From a virus, in IMG/VR virus record IMGVR_UViG_3300031578_000097, positions 1-45,082 of that record: DNA of 45,082 bases; one strand, 5' to 3'. Position numbers and translations under genes: made by a program. The notes beneath the pieces were generated by a model, which was not told where the DNA came from, made no database searches, and saw only the letters and a list, made by a program, of their open reading frames with translations. Each line of letters starts with the position of its first letter. Within the stretch, counting starts at the first letter, position 1. Of this stretch, positions 22,338 to 29,009 are shown one piece after another.

Positions 22338-24733
22338 TTAGGACAGCACTTAGCGGCCCATTTGCCGCAATGACAAATCTTGCGCAATTCATTGTGTACA
22401 AACTTGTTCCAAGCCAAAGCCGACCTGGAAAGTGTGATAAATTGCCTTGCGACTTCCGTTCCGGTCGTGTTGTATCGGCGCACGACCCCGCGTTTTGGAC
22501 GGACGCGCAAACAGCGCTCGCCGCAGCGACCAACTTTGGGCAAGGTTTCGGGCTAGCTTTCGTTTTCACGGAAGCCGACCCCTTCTGGTTCTTGGATCTC
22601 GACGGCTGCTTGCTGGCCGACGGCTCCGATTGGTCCCCAATGGCAAAGCAACTTTGCGGAGCGTTCGCCGGGGCCGCCATTGAGGTAAGCCAAAGCGGCC
22701 GGGGGCTGCATATCTTCGGCACCGGGCGCCCGCCCCTGCATGGCTGTAAAAACCTTGAGTACGGTTTAGAATTTTATCACTCCGGCCGCTTCGTTGCCCT
22801 GACCGGGACCAGCGCCGCCGGCAACGCCGCGACCGATTGCTCCGCGATACTCCCGGCCCTGGTTGCAAACTACTTTCCGCCGGACGCCGTGCAATCCTTG
22901 GAACAGGGTTGGACCGAAGGCCCCGCGTCCGAATGGCGCGGACCAACCGACGACGACGAACTTATCCGCCGGGCTTTGCGGTCACAATCTACCGCGGCGG
23001 CCTTTGGTGGGCGTGCCAGCTTTGCGGACCTGTGGACGGCAAACCTTGAAGCCCTTACCCGCTGCTATCCGGACCCCGTGCGGGCCTATGATTCCAGCAG
23101 CGCCGACGCCGCCCTGGCGCAACATTTGGCATTCTGGACCGGCCGGGACTGTGCCCGCATTCAGCGGCTTATGGAGCGGTCGGCGCTGGTGCGGGACAAG
23201 TACGAACGCGAAGACTATTTGCCGCGCACTATCCTGGGCGCCGTGGGGCGCCAATTTGAAGTGCTGACGGACAAGGCCCCGGAACCTGTGGCCGGCACGC
23301 CAGAAGGCCCCGCACCAAGCGCCAGCACCGAACCGCCACGGCCGGCATTGGTCACGGGGGCGACCTTTATCGGCAACGACATGCAATTGGATATGTTCGC
23401 CGGTTGCGTCTATGTCCAAGACCTTCACCGCGTCCTAGTACCCGGCGGCAATATGTTGAAGCCGGAGCAATTCAAGGTTGCCTATGGCGGCTACACCTTC
23501 ACCATGGATGCCGCGAACGAAAAGACAACCCGGGACGCCTGGGAAGCCTTCACGCAAAGCCAGGCGTACCGCTGCCCCCGTGCCGACTCCCCTTGCTTCC
23601 GACCGGACCAACCCCCGGGCGCCATCATTCAGCGGGGCGGGCAAACCTTCGTTAACACCTATTGGCCGGTCGAAGTCCCGCGCCTGGCCGGCGACGGTAC
23701 GCCCTTCCTTGCCCACTTGGCAAAAGTGCTACCGGACGACCGCGACCGCTTTATCCTGCTGTGCTACATGGCCGCATGCGTGCAACATAAGGGCGTCAAG
23801 TTCCAATGGGCACCCTTGCTGCAGGGCGTCGAAGGCAACGGCAAAACCCTGTTCACCCGTTGCGTTGCGGAAGCCGTGGGGCGCCGGTACGTGCATTGGC
23901 CGAAGGCTTCCAAGCTGGCCGCGCAATTCAATTCATGGATGCTGGGCAAGGTTTTCTATGGCGTTGAGGATATCTATTTGCCGGACAGCCGGGCGGAAGT
24001 CTTTGAGGAATTGAAGCCGATGATTACCGGCGGCGACGGCCTTGAGATTGAAGGCAAGGGCGTCGACCAAATCTCCGCGGACGTGTGCGGCAATTTCATG
24101 CTGAACAGCAACCATAAGGACGCTGTACGCAAGACCCAAAACGACCGCCGGATTTGCATTTTGTTTTGTGCCCAACAGCAGGCCGAAGACTTGAAGCGCG
24201 ACGGCATGGATGGGGAGTATTTCCCCAAGCTGTACGACTGGCTTCGTGCTGACGGGTACGCCATCGTTTCCGATTTGCTCCACACGTTCCCGATTCCGGA
24301 CGAATACAACCCGGCCACACATTGCCAGCGGGCGCCCGTCACCACCAGCACCGCGGCCGCCATCAGTGCCAGCACGGGCGGCGTCGAACAGGAAGTCCAC
24401 GAAGCCATCGCGCAAGGGCTCCCGGGCTTTTGCGGCGGCTGGATATCATCTATTCAACTCGACCGCCTGCTGGAACGCCTGGGGGTTGCCCGCCGCGTCA
24501 CGCACTCCAAGCGCAAGGAAATGTTAGACGCCCTGGGCTATGCCTACCATCCCGCCCTTGTGGAAGGTCGGGTCAACAATCTGGTATTGCCGGACGGCGG
24601 CAAACCGCGCTTGTTTGTCCATAAGGACAGCCAGGCCCGGGCCATTCAGGGCGCCGCGGAAGCCGCCAAGGCATACGAACAGGCCAACAATCATAGCCGC
24701 GTGCCGTTCCCCCTGGCACCCGTCCACGCGTAG
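22334..24733 (+). CDS. Primase-helicase (AEP primase fused to SF3 helicase)
   Basis: 799 residues from ATG 22334. Archaeo-eukaryotic primase/polymerase signature: FLDLDGC (Asp88, Asp90), SQSGRGLHIF (119-128), then FYHSGRFVALTG. A middle domain (about 330-425: VTGATFIG...GGYTFTMDAANEKTTRDAWEAF) leads to an SF3/D5-like helicase with Walker A GVEGNGKT (498-505), Walker B-like VFYGVEDIY and the NSNHKDAV sensor. Resembles NrS-1-type primase-polymerases. It should prime and unwind DNA for the family B polymerase. A paralogue of the middle domain exists at 26896-27141. Confidence 0.9.
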   Translation: MIRTALSGPFAAMTNLAQFIVYKLVPSQSRPGKCDKLPCDFRSGRVVSAHDPAFWTDAQTALAAATNFGQGFGLAFVFTEADPFWFLDLDGCLLADGSDWSPMAKQLCGAFAGAAIEVSQSGRGLHIFGTGRPPLHGCKNLEYGLEFYHSGRFVALTGTSAAGNAATDCSAILPALVANYFPPDAVQSLEQGWTEGPASEWRGPTDDDELIRRALRSQSTAAAFGGRASFADLWTANLEALTRCYPDPVRAYDSSSADAALAQHLAFWTGRDCARIQRLMERSALVRDKYEREDYLPRTILGAVGRQFEVLTDKAPEPVAGTPEGPAPSASTEPPRPALVTGATFIGNDMQLDMFAGCVYVQDLHRVLVPGGNMLKPEQFKVAYGGYTFTMDAANEKTTRDAWEAFTQSQAYRCPRADSPCFRPDQPPGAIIQRGGQTFVNTYWPVEVPRLAGDGTPFLAHLAKVLPDDRDRFILLCYMAACVQHKGVKFQWAPLLQGVEGNGKTLFTRCVAEAVGRRYVHWPKASKLAAQFNSWMLGKVFYGVEDIYLPDSRAEVFEELKPMITGGDGLEIEGKGVDQISADVCGNFMLNSNHKDAVRKTQNDRRICILFCAQQQAEDLKRDGMDGEYFPKLYDWLRADGYAIVSDLLHTFPIPDEYNPATHCQRAPVTTSTAAAISASTGGVEQEVHEAIAQGLPGFCGGWISSIQLDRLLERLGVARRVTHSKRKEMLDALGYAYHPALVEGRVNNLVLPDGGKPRLFVHKDSQARAIQGAAEAAKAYEQANNHSRVPFPLAPVHA

Positions 24734-24744
24734 GAGCCGGAGCA

Positions 24745-24876
24745 ATGCAACAGCGCCAACGCCATACCCATTTGACTTGCGGCCAAAAATCATACGGTCG
24801 AAGCCCCACGAAACGAAGATCGGCCAGCCGATTTGCGACGACTGCCTTGAAGAATATAACCGTTGTTTCCCGTTGA
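24745..24876 (+). CDS. Possible 43-residue basic peptide
   Basis: ATG 24745 follows TAGGAG at 24731-24736 at good spacing. The product is basic (CGQKSYGRSPTKRRSASRF) and unlike any family I know. An overlapping frame encodes ICDDCLEEYNRCF, which also looks protein-like but lacks a start of its own. The true reading here may involve one frame or a decayed gene. The 3' end overlaps the promoter at 24873. Confidence 0.3.
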   Translation: MQQRQRHTHLTCGQKSYGRSPTKRRSASRFATTALKNITVVSR

Positions 24877-24901
24877 CACAGGTAAATAATTTACCTAAGA
24901 T
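24873..24901 (+). promoter_or_regulatory. Promoter with palindromic operator, before 24947 gene
   Basis: TTGACA (24873-24878), 17-base spacer, TAAGAT (24896-24901). The spacer holds AGGTAAATAATTTACCT, an almost perfect palindrome of the same family as those at 25081, 13901 and 31677. Confidence 0.78.
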
Positions 24902-24946
24902 GCAAGCGGAATTTGCTTTTTAACTATCACTTGGAGAGGTGGACAA

Positions 24947-25072
24947 ATGGCCGAACTTTCCATTACCGTGCGCGTTAAATTCCGCTGGTGGACAAAGCCG
25001 CTTTTATTGGCGGCCGGCGCCCTGTATGCCGCGGTTTTCCGCTGGGGCATCAAGGTTGAAGTCGAGAAATAA
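24947..25072 (+). CDS. 41-residue membrane mini-protein
   Basis: ATG 24947, with GGAGAGG at 24933-24939. The product MAELSITVRVKFRWW is followed by a hydrophobic segment (LLLAAGALYAAVF) and a charged end KVEVEK. Small proteins beginning with an E-L-S-V-T-V-x-V-type strand and then a Trp-rich membrane segment are common in phages of proteobacteria. Its own operator-bearing promoter lies 46 bases upstream. Function unknown. Confidence 0.72.
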   Translation: MAELSITVRVKFRWWTKPLLLAAGALYAAVFRWGIKVEVEK

Positions 25073-25080
25073 AATAGTCG

Positions 25081-25109
25081 TCGACATAGGTAAATTATTT
25101 ATCTATAGT
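25081..25109 (+). promoter_or_regulatory. Promoter with palindromic operator, before pentapeptide-repeat gene
   Basis: TCGACA (25081-25086), 17-base spacer, TATAGT (25104-25109). The palindrome AGGTAAATTATTTATCT occupies the spacer and touches the -10. Only one mismatch to the -35 consensus. Confidence 0.8.
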
Positions 25110-25151
25110 TCGTCCCGTAGCATCCTTAATTCACCTGGAGAGGTACATAAA

Positions 25152-25931
25152 ATGAAGATTGAAATTAAAAGTCGTTTTTCGCTTGAAGTGCTTTTTAGCC
25201 ACGAGTGCGAAGACAACAGCATCGCAATTACGTTGGCCGCCGCGATAAACGCGAAAGCGAACCTTTACGGCGCGAACCTTTACGGCGCGAACCTTTACGG
25301 CGCGGACCTTTACGGCGCGGACCTTCGCGGCGCGGACCTTCGCGGCGCGAACCTTCGCGGCGCGGACCTTCGCGGCGCGGACCTTTACGGCGCGAACCTT
25401 TACGGCGCGGACCTTCACGGCGCGGACCTTCGCGGCGCGAACCTTTACGGCGCGGACCTTCGCGGCGCGAACCTTCGCGGCGCGGACCTTCGCGGCGCGA
25501 ACCTTTACGGCGCGGACCTTCGCGGCGCGAACCTTTACGGCGCGGACCTTCACGGCGCGGACCTTCGCGGCGCGAACCTTTACGGCGCGGACCTTGGGGA
25601 CGCGGGTAAACTGACGGGCGACCGTCCGTATTTCGCGGTCGGCCCAATTGGTTCGCGGCAAGACGTTCTAGCGGCGTTTCTCACGGAAAAGGGCGTATTC
25701 CTTCGCGCTGGCTGCTTCATTGGCACCGTGGAAGCGTTCCGGGACAAGCTCCAAGGGGAACATGGCGACAACGTCCATGCGATTGAATACCGGGCCGCCC
25801 TGGTGCTGGTGGAAGCCCATTACGCCGCCTGGCCGGCTACTGTGACCGAACGCGGGGAATTTGAAATGATCTACGGCGACCGCCTGGCAGCCCTCTTCAC
25901 TGAGCAAACCGGCTTCGACACGCACCTTTGA
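25152..25931 (+). CDS. Pentapeptide-repeat protein with conserved C-terminal domain
   Basis: 259 residues from ATG 25152 after GGAGAGG. Residues 36-150 are 22 full copies of A-(N/D)-L-(Y/R/H)-G plus a partial one, predicting a right-handed quadrilateral beta-helix of about five and a half coils. The C-terminal 105 residues (FAVGPIGSRQDVLAAFLTEKGVFLRAGCFIGT...) form a domain common in phage proteins. Pentapeptide proteins such as MfpA and Qnr mimic DNA and bind gyrase, but nothing here shows a gyrase role. Driven by the operator-bearing promoter at 25081. Confidence 0.87.
   Translation: MKIEIKSRFSLEVLFSHECEDNSIAITLAAAINAKANLYGANLYGANLYGADLYGADLRGADLRGANLRGADLRGADLYGANLYGADLHGADLRGANLYGADLRGANLRGADLRGANLYGADLRGANLYGADLHGADLRGANLYGADLGDAGKLTGDRPYFAVGPIGSRQDVLAAFLTEKGVFLRAGCFIGTVEAFRDKLQGEHGDNVHAIEYRAALVLVEAHYAAWPATVTERGEFEMIYGDRLAALFTEQTGFDTHL
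25257..25601 (+). repeat. 23 phased 15-bp repeats within the pentapeptide gene
   Basis: The unit is GCG-RAC-CTT-YRC-GGC. Almost all differences between units are at the first base of codon 2 and the first two bases of codon 4; everything else, including third positions, is identical. This near-perfect homogeneity suggests recent amplification or gene conversion. Confidence 0.92.
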
Positions 25932-26122
25932 CATTGGCGGCCACACGGAGCCCCGCCAAGGGATCCCGCGGCTACTTGAAGGACATTGGCGGGCGAATAA
26001 TGGCCGCTGAATCCTGCAATCTCGTTGGCCCTTCGGTCGAGTATTTCGGCAATCTGCTTGCGCTCGACCTGACCTGCGTTAGAGGGCTTGTTCTGCGCCC
26101 TCGGAAATATTTGTTAAAAAGC
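25932..26122. other. Intergenic stretch with inverted repeat
   Basis: No convincing gene. CCCGCCAA (25952-25959) and TTGGCGGG (25986-25993) are perfect inverted arms. The stretch also has a segment (CCCCGCCAAGGG, then GGCTACTT) that recurs near 26880-26897 on the other side of the AT-rich cassette. Confidence 0.5.
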
Positions 26123-26150
26123 TTGCTTTATTTTGTTTAGTGTGTATAAT
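26123..26150 (+). promoter_or_regulatory. Candidate promoter of AT-rich cassette
   Basis: TTGCTT (26123-26128), 16 bases, TATAAT (26145-26150), in an AT-rich run 52 bases before the ATG at 26202. It carries neither of the two operator types seen elsewhere in the genome. Confidence 0.55.
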
Positions 26151-26201
26151 ACAAATCAAGGAATGCAACAACGCAAACCTAAAAACGCAAAGGAGATTGA
26201 A

Positions 26202-26411
26202 ATGCTTACCATCCAACAAATCGCTTACCGTGATGCACAAAAATACAACAGCGTTCCTCGCTCTGAGCGCGATGATCGAATTAAAGATATATTGAATGAT
26301 CGTGGTTTTGTTACCTCTATATTCGATGAAATTAAAATTAATATCGGTGAATGCACTCCTGATTCTGAGCGCGAATATGTGCGTTACTACAATCAATTTT
26401 GCGAAAAGTAA
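26202..26411 (+). CDS. Hypothetical protein of AT-rich cassette
   Basis: 69 residues from ATG 26202, which follows AAAGGAG. Sequence: MLTIQQIAYRDAQKYNSVPR, a charged helix ERDDRIKDILNDRG and an acidic/aromatic end YVRYYNQFCEK. Codon use is AT-rich, unlike the flanking phage genes, so it looks acquired. No family recognised. The next gene begins four bases after its stop. Confidence 0.65.
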   Translation: MLTIQQIAYRDAQKYNSVPRSERDDRIKDILNDRGFVTSIFDEIKINIGECTPDSEREYVRYYNQFCEK

Positions 26412-26414
26412 AAA

Positions 26415-26777
26415 ATGAAATCTCAAAAAAGCCTGATAAAAATCGCCATGGGCTGCGATGAAAGAATCCCGGCAAAAGCGATGGGGTACATCGCAGACCT
26501 TAGCGCCGAGGCATCTCCAGAAATGGTTGAAGATAGGCTCAAGCAACTTGCCAGATACGTGCCAGACTTGGTTGAGAAATACCGATCCGCCCAGATAGGC
26601 CGTGGCGGCCCCGGTCGCGGCCAGGGCATTAGGGCTGCGGACGGTGCAACCGGACTCAAGCGCACTAATATCACCATCGACCCGGCGAGCGCGGACGCTC
26701 TCCGCGCCTTTGGTGATGGCGATCTGTCTCTCGGCATTCGCCGCGCTGCTGCTCATATCAAAAAACCCTCAAAATAA
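26415..26777 (+). CDS. Putative small DNA-binding-like protein of the cassette
   Basis: 120 residues. Residues 1-60 are helical and charged. A Gly/Arg-rich hinge (GRGGPGRGQGIRAADG) follows. The C-terminal part KRTNITIDPASADALRAFGDGDLSLGIRRAA resembles the strand-helix-helix pattern of ribbon-helix-helix-like proteins found on plasmids and in phages. It may be a small regulator. It forms a two-gene unit with 26202; a role is not evident. Confidence 0.62.
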   Translation: MKSQKSLIKIAMGCDERIPAKAMGYIADLSAEASPEMVEDRLKQLARYVPDLVEKYRSAQIGRGGPGRGQGIRAADGATGLKRTNITIDPASADALRAFGDGDLSLGIRRAAAHIKKPSK

Positions 26778-26798
26778 TCCCGCCCTCTAACACGTCGC

Positions 26799-26838
26799 TC
26801 AAGCCGCCTGTCGCATAAAGCCGCGCCAGGCGGCTTGA
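26799..26838. terminator. Large hairpin after the cassette genes
   Basis: Perfect 12-base arms TCAAGCCGCCTG (26799-26810) and CAGGCGGCTTGA (26827-26838), 16-base loop. Outer bases CGCCCTC and GAGGGCG also pair with gaps. No T-run follows, so it may be a terminator without U-tract or a recombination-related structure. Confidence 0.5.
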
Positions 26839-26895
26839 GGGCGTGAAGGCCACACAAGCGGCCTAGATGCTGCACGGATCCCCGCCAAGGGCTAC

Positions 26896-27141
26896 TTAGA
26901 CAATGGGCGGTCGGTAAGCCTCGTTTGCAGTAAAGGCCCGCCATGCGCTCCGCGTAGTGCGTTCATTGTTGACGTCTAAGACGTAGGTGTACCCGCCGAA
27001 CAGCACGTCGAACCGCGCCCGATCAAGTAGCCGACCGTCGGGCAGTACGACCCGCATTTTCTCAAGATTGAAGGACAAGCCGGCAAAGACTTCCGCCAAA
27101 TGGCTTGCGCCGATAAAGGTACTTCCCGTTACTTTTTGCAT
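26896..27141 (-). CDS. Stand-alone paralogue of the primase-helicase middle domain
   Basis: 81 residues from ATG 27141 with AGAGGT upstream, TAATG-coupled to the previous gene. It aligns over its whole length to residues about 335-420 of the primase-helicase: VTGSTFIG with VTGATFIG, FAG with FAG, GGYTYVLDVNNERTTRSAW with GGYTFTMDAANEKTTRDAW, AFTANEAYR with AFTQSQAYR. No catalytic residues of primase or helicase are in this segment. It may be the remnant of a second primase gene or a domain that competes with or assists the full protein. Translation signals look intact. Confidence 0.75.
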   Translation of the reverse strand: MQKVTGSTFIGASHLAEVFAGLSFNLEKMRVVLPDGRLLDRARFDVLFGGYTYVLDVNNERTTRSAWRAFTANEAYRPPIV

Positions 27142-27584
27142 TATCCGACCTCTTTGATTTTGGGGAAAGTAACCGGCTCAGGCTCAAGCATGGCTTTACC
27201 CATAGCGTAAGCGGCGTCGACGTCTTCTAATGGCACGCGCACTGAAATTTGATAGGTAAGTCGGGACACCTGCTTACCGACGAACGGGTACGGATTAACC
27301 ACGTCAACCGGAAGGTCCGGGCAGCGTGCAGCAACAAGGCCGTCGATCACTGTTTTTACCGCATCAAATCCAGATTGCTGAGAGAACAAATAAATTTTCT
27401 TGGTGGCCTGCTCAATTTTAGCCCGGACGGCGGCCGAATTTCCAGCGGAAACAGTGACCAAGTTCTTAACGCAAGCGGAACAGGCGCCGCTATCGGTATA
27501 ACGGTCGACGCCGTGGCCGTGCTTGCAAGGTCGACCCGTGTTGTACTTCTTAAGTCCAAGTTTTACCGCTTCGGCTCTTTCCAT
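27141..27584 (-). CDS. Zinc-motif protein (TGRPCxxGH...CxxC), HNH-associated type
   Basis: 147 residues from ATG 27584. N-terminal module: LGLKKYNTGRPCKHGHGVDR, then GACSAC, giving C-x2-HGH and C-x2-C ligands. The rest (about 60-147) is an alpha/beta region ending in SYQ-like strands and has no visible catalytic motif. The same N-terminal motif ends the protein at 27911-28270 on the opposite strand. In phages this knuckle often accompanies HNH endonucleases, but no HNH core is present here. Confidence 0.68.
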   Translation of the reverse strand: MERAEAVKLGLKKYNTGRPCKHGHGVDRYTDSGACSACVKNLVTVSAGNSAAVRAKIEQATKKIYLFSQQSGFDAVKTVIDGLVAARCPDLPVDVVNPYPFVGKQVSRLTYQISVRVPLEDVDAAYAMGKAMLEPEPVTFPKIKEVG

Positions 27585-27854
27585 GGTAAATATCCCCCAA
27601 AGCCGCCAGTTTCCTTAAAGTAACGCCGATTGTCAACGCATTTTTAAGATATACGTCACCCCGTACCTGACACCCCAACACGCTTCAAGTCCTTTATGGG
27701 TAAACGTCTATTATAGATAAGATATCTATATCTATAAGCAGCATTAGGTGTACAGCGATGTTATATTTTAAAGTTAGAGTAGGTAAGTAGTAATATAAAG
27801 TAATGTAAACAAGCAGTTAGCTTACACACCCCGTAAACTCCCCGTTACACCGTG
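27585..27854. other. AT-rich intergenic region between divergent genes
   Basis: About 270 bases without a convincing gene. It contains TATAGATA-AGA-TATCTATA at 27712-27730, a perfect 8-base inverted repeat, several direct TA-rich repeats, and two consensus-like -10 elements. It would suit a regulatory region or a replication origin, though neither can be shown from the sequence alone. Confidence 0.5.
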
Positions 27855-27893
27855 TTGACTTATCGTCTAACCTATTTATAATGACTAGGTTAG
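27855..27893 (+). promoter_or_regulatory. Promoter flanked by CTAACCTA/TAGGTTAG inverted repeat
   Basis: TTGACT (27855-27860), 16 bases, TATAAT (27877-27882). CTAACCTA (27867-27874) and TAGGTTAG (27886-27893) are perfect arms on either side of the -10, a good operator geometry. It drives 27911-28270 and perhaps the terminase genes. Confidence 0.68.
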
Positions 27894-27910
27894 ATACCAA
27901 AGGAACGAAC

Positions 27911-28270
27911 GTGGACGCCAATGAGAAAGACGCCATCAAGGCAATACTTGCGCTAAAAAATAACCTGATTGTGTGGAAATCGAACGGTCGAAAAGTGCCG
28001 AGAATTGCCCACGGATATATCAAATTACTAGGGAAGGTGTGGCCGTCACGCGAAGTTATTGCCGTATTGCTTGAAGACCCAGTCGACCGAAGAACTACAG
28101 CCAGCTTCGAAATGGCGCGAAGTCTCCCGCAAATGGAGATATCTAAGGTTGACGCGAAGGCTTTGGGCTTGAAGATTTACCGAACAGGTAGACCATGCTT
28201 CAAAGGGCATGTCGGTTGGCGTTTCGTTTCCAATGGCGCTTGTGTGACTTGTAAGGGCTTGCTTAAATAG
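27911..28270 (+). CDS. Small protein with C-terminal TGRPC...GH...CxxC zinc motif
   Basis: 119 residues from GTG 27911, which follows AAAGGA; the upstream ATG 27881 lies in the -10 region and cannot be in the transcript of the promoter at 27855. N-terminal helices (DAIKAILALKNNLIVW) are followed by SREVIAVLLED and a C-terminal zinc module LGLKIYRTGRPCFKGH...GACVTC. This module is paralogous to the start of the protein on the other strand at 27584. Possibly a regulator of the terminase genes, which begin 17 bases downstream; unproven. Confidence 0.65.
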   Translation: MDANEKDAIKAILALKNNLIVWKSNGRKVPRIAHGYIKLLGKVWPSREVIAVLLEDPVDRRTTASFEMARSLPQMEISKVDAKALGLKIYRTGRPCFKGHVGWRFVSNGACVTCKGLLK

Positions 28271-28286
28271 TTAGACTGTCAAAACC

Positions 28287-29009
28287 ATGAGCCTGACACC
28301 TAAACAACGCCGATTTGTGAACGAGTATTGCGTCGATGAAAACGCAACACAGGCCGCCATTCGCGCCGGATACTCCGAAAACGGGGCGGGCCAGCAGGGC
28401 CATTTGCTATTGAAAATTATAGAAATTCAGGAAGCGATCAAGGATAGACAAGAGGAAGTCGCAGTAGCGGCAAGCATTACGCCCGAAATGATCGTACGCG
28501 AATGGGCTAAAATCGCCTTCGCAGATCCGAACGATGTGGTCGACGTGCGGCGTACCTGCTGCCGACATTGCCATGGCTACGGCCATCAGTACCAGTGGAC
28601 CGAGGCGGAATACATGACCGCGGTCAACAAGGCGATTGATGCAGGCAAGCCTGCTCCGGACGGTATGGGCGGCTTCGGCTTCGACGGTAAGGCTGACCCC
28701 GCCCCCGACTGCCCGGAGTGCGATGGCGAAGGCGTGGCCCGGGTCTACGTGGCTGATACTCGCAAGCTGAAGCGTCACCCTTTGTACGCTGGCGCCGAGC
28801 AGACCCGCAACGGCATCAAGGTAACGATGCACGACAAGGACAAGGCCCGCGACAACCTCGCCCGCTACCTGGGGATGCTCGTAGACAAGCGAGAGATTAG
28901 CGGCCCAGGGGGCGGCCCTATCGGATTGGCGCACCTGTCCGCTGACGACCTGAGCGACGACCAATTGGCGGCCATCCTCAAGGCAGACAATGCTACCGAC
29001 GAAGCGTGA
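28287..29009 (+). CDS. terS: Terminase small subunit with zinc insert
   Basis: 240 residues. N-terminal DNA-binding HTH typical of the Terminase_2 family: LTPKQRRFVNEYCVDENATQAAIRAGYS. A middle zinc module follows (CCRHCHGYGHQYQW and CPECDGEG), then RNGIKVTMHDKDKARDNLARYLGM, a conserved segment in this TerS group. It recognises the packaging site and regulates the large subunit. The 3' end overlaps the TerL start by 20 bases. Confidence 0.88.
   Translation: MSLTPKQRRFVNEYCVDENATQAAIRAGYSENGAGQQGHLLLKIIEIQEAIKDRQEEVAVAASITPEMIVREWAKIAFADPNDVVDVRRTCCRHCHGYGHQYQWTEAEYMTAVNKAIDAGKPAPDGMGGFGFDGKADPAPDCPECDGEGVARVYVADTRKLKRHPLYAGAEQTRNGIKVTMHDKDKARDNLARYLGMLVDKREISGPGGGPIGLAHLSADDLSDDQLAAILKADNATDEA

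Noticed and set aside
25257-25601. Repeats considered as a CRISPR array
   Set aside because: Units are contiguous 15-mers without spacers and encode pentapeptides in frame.
25131-25661. Minus-strand repeat ORF (KVRAVKVRA repeats) over the pentapeptide gene
   Set aside because: Trivial result of the 15-base repeats being open in other frames. The plus-strand frame has the recognised family and ribosome site.
28268-28290. TTGACA-like hexamer on the minus strand upstream of terS
   Set aside because: No -10 at the right spacing and no minus-strand gene to serve nearby.
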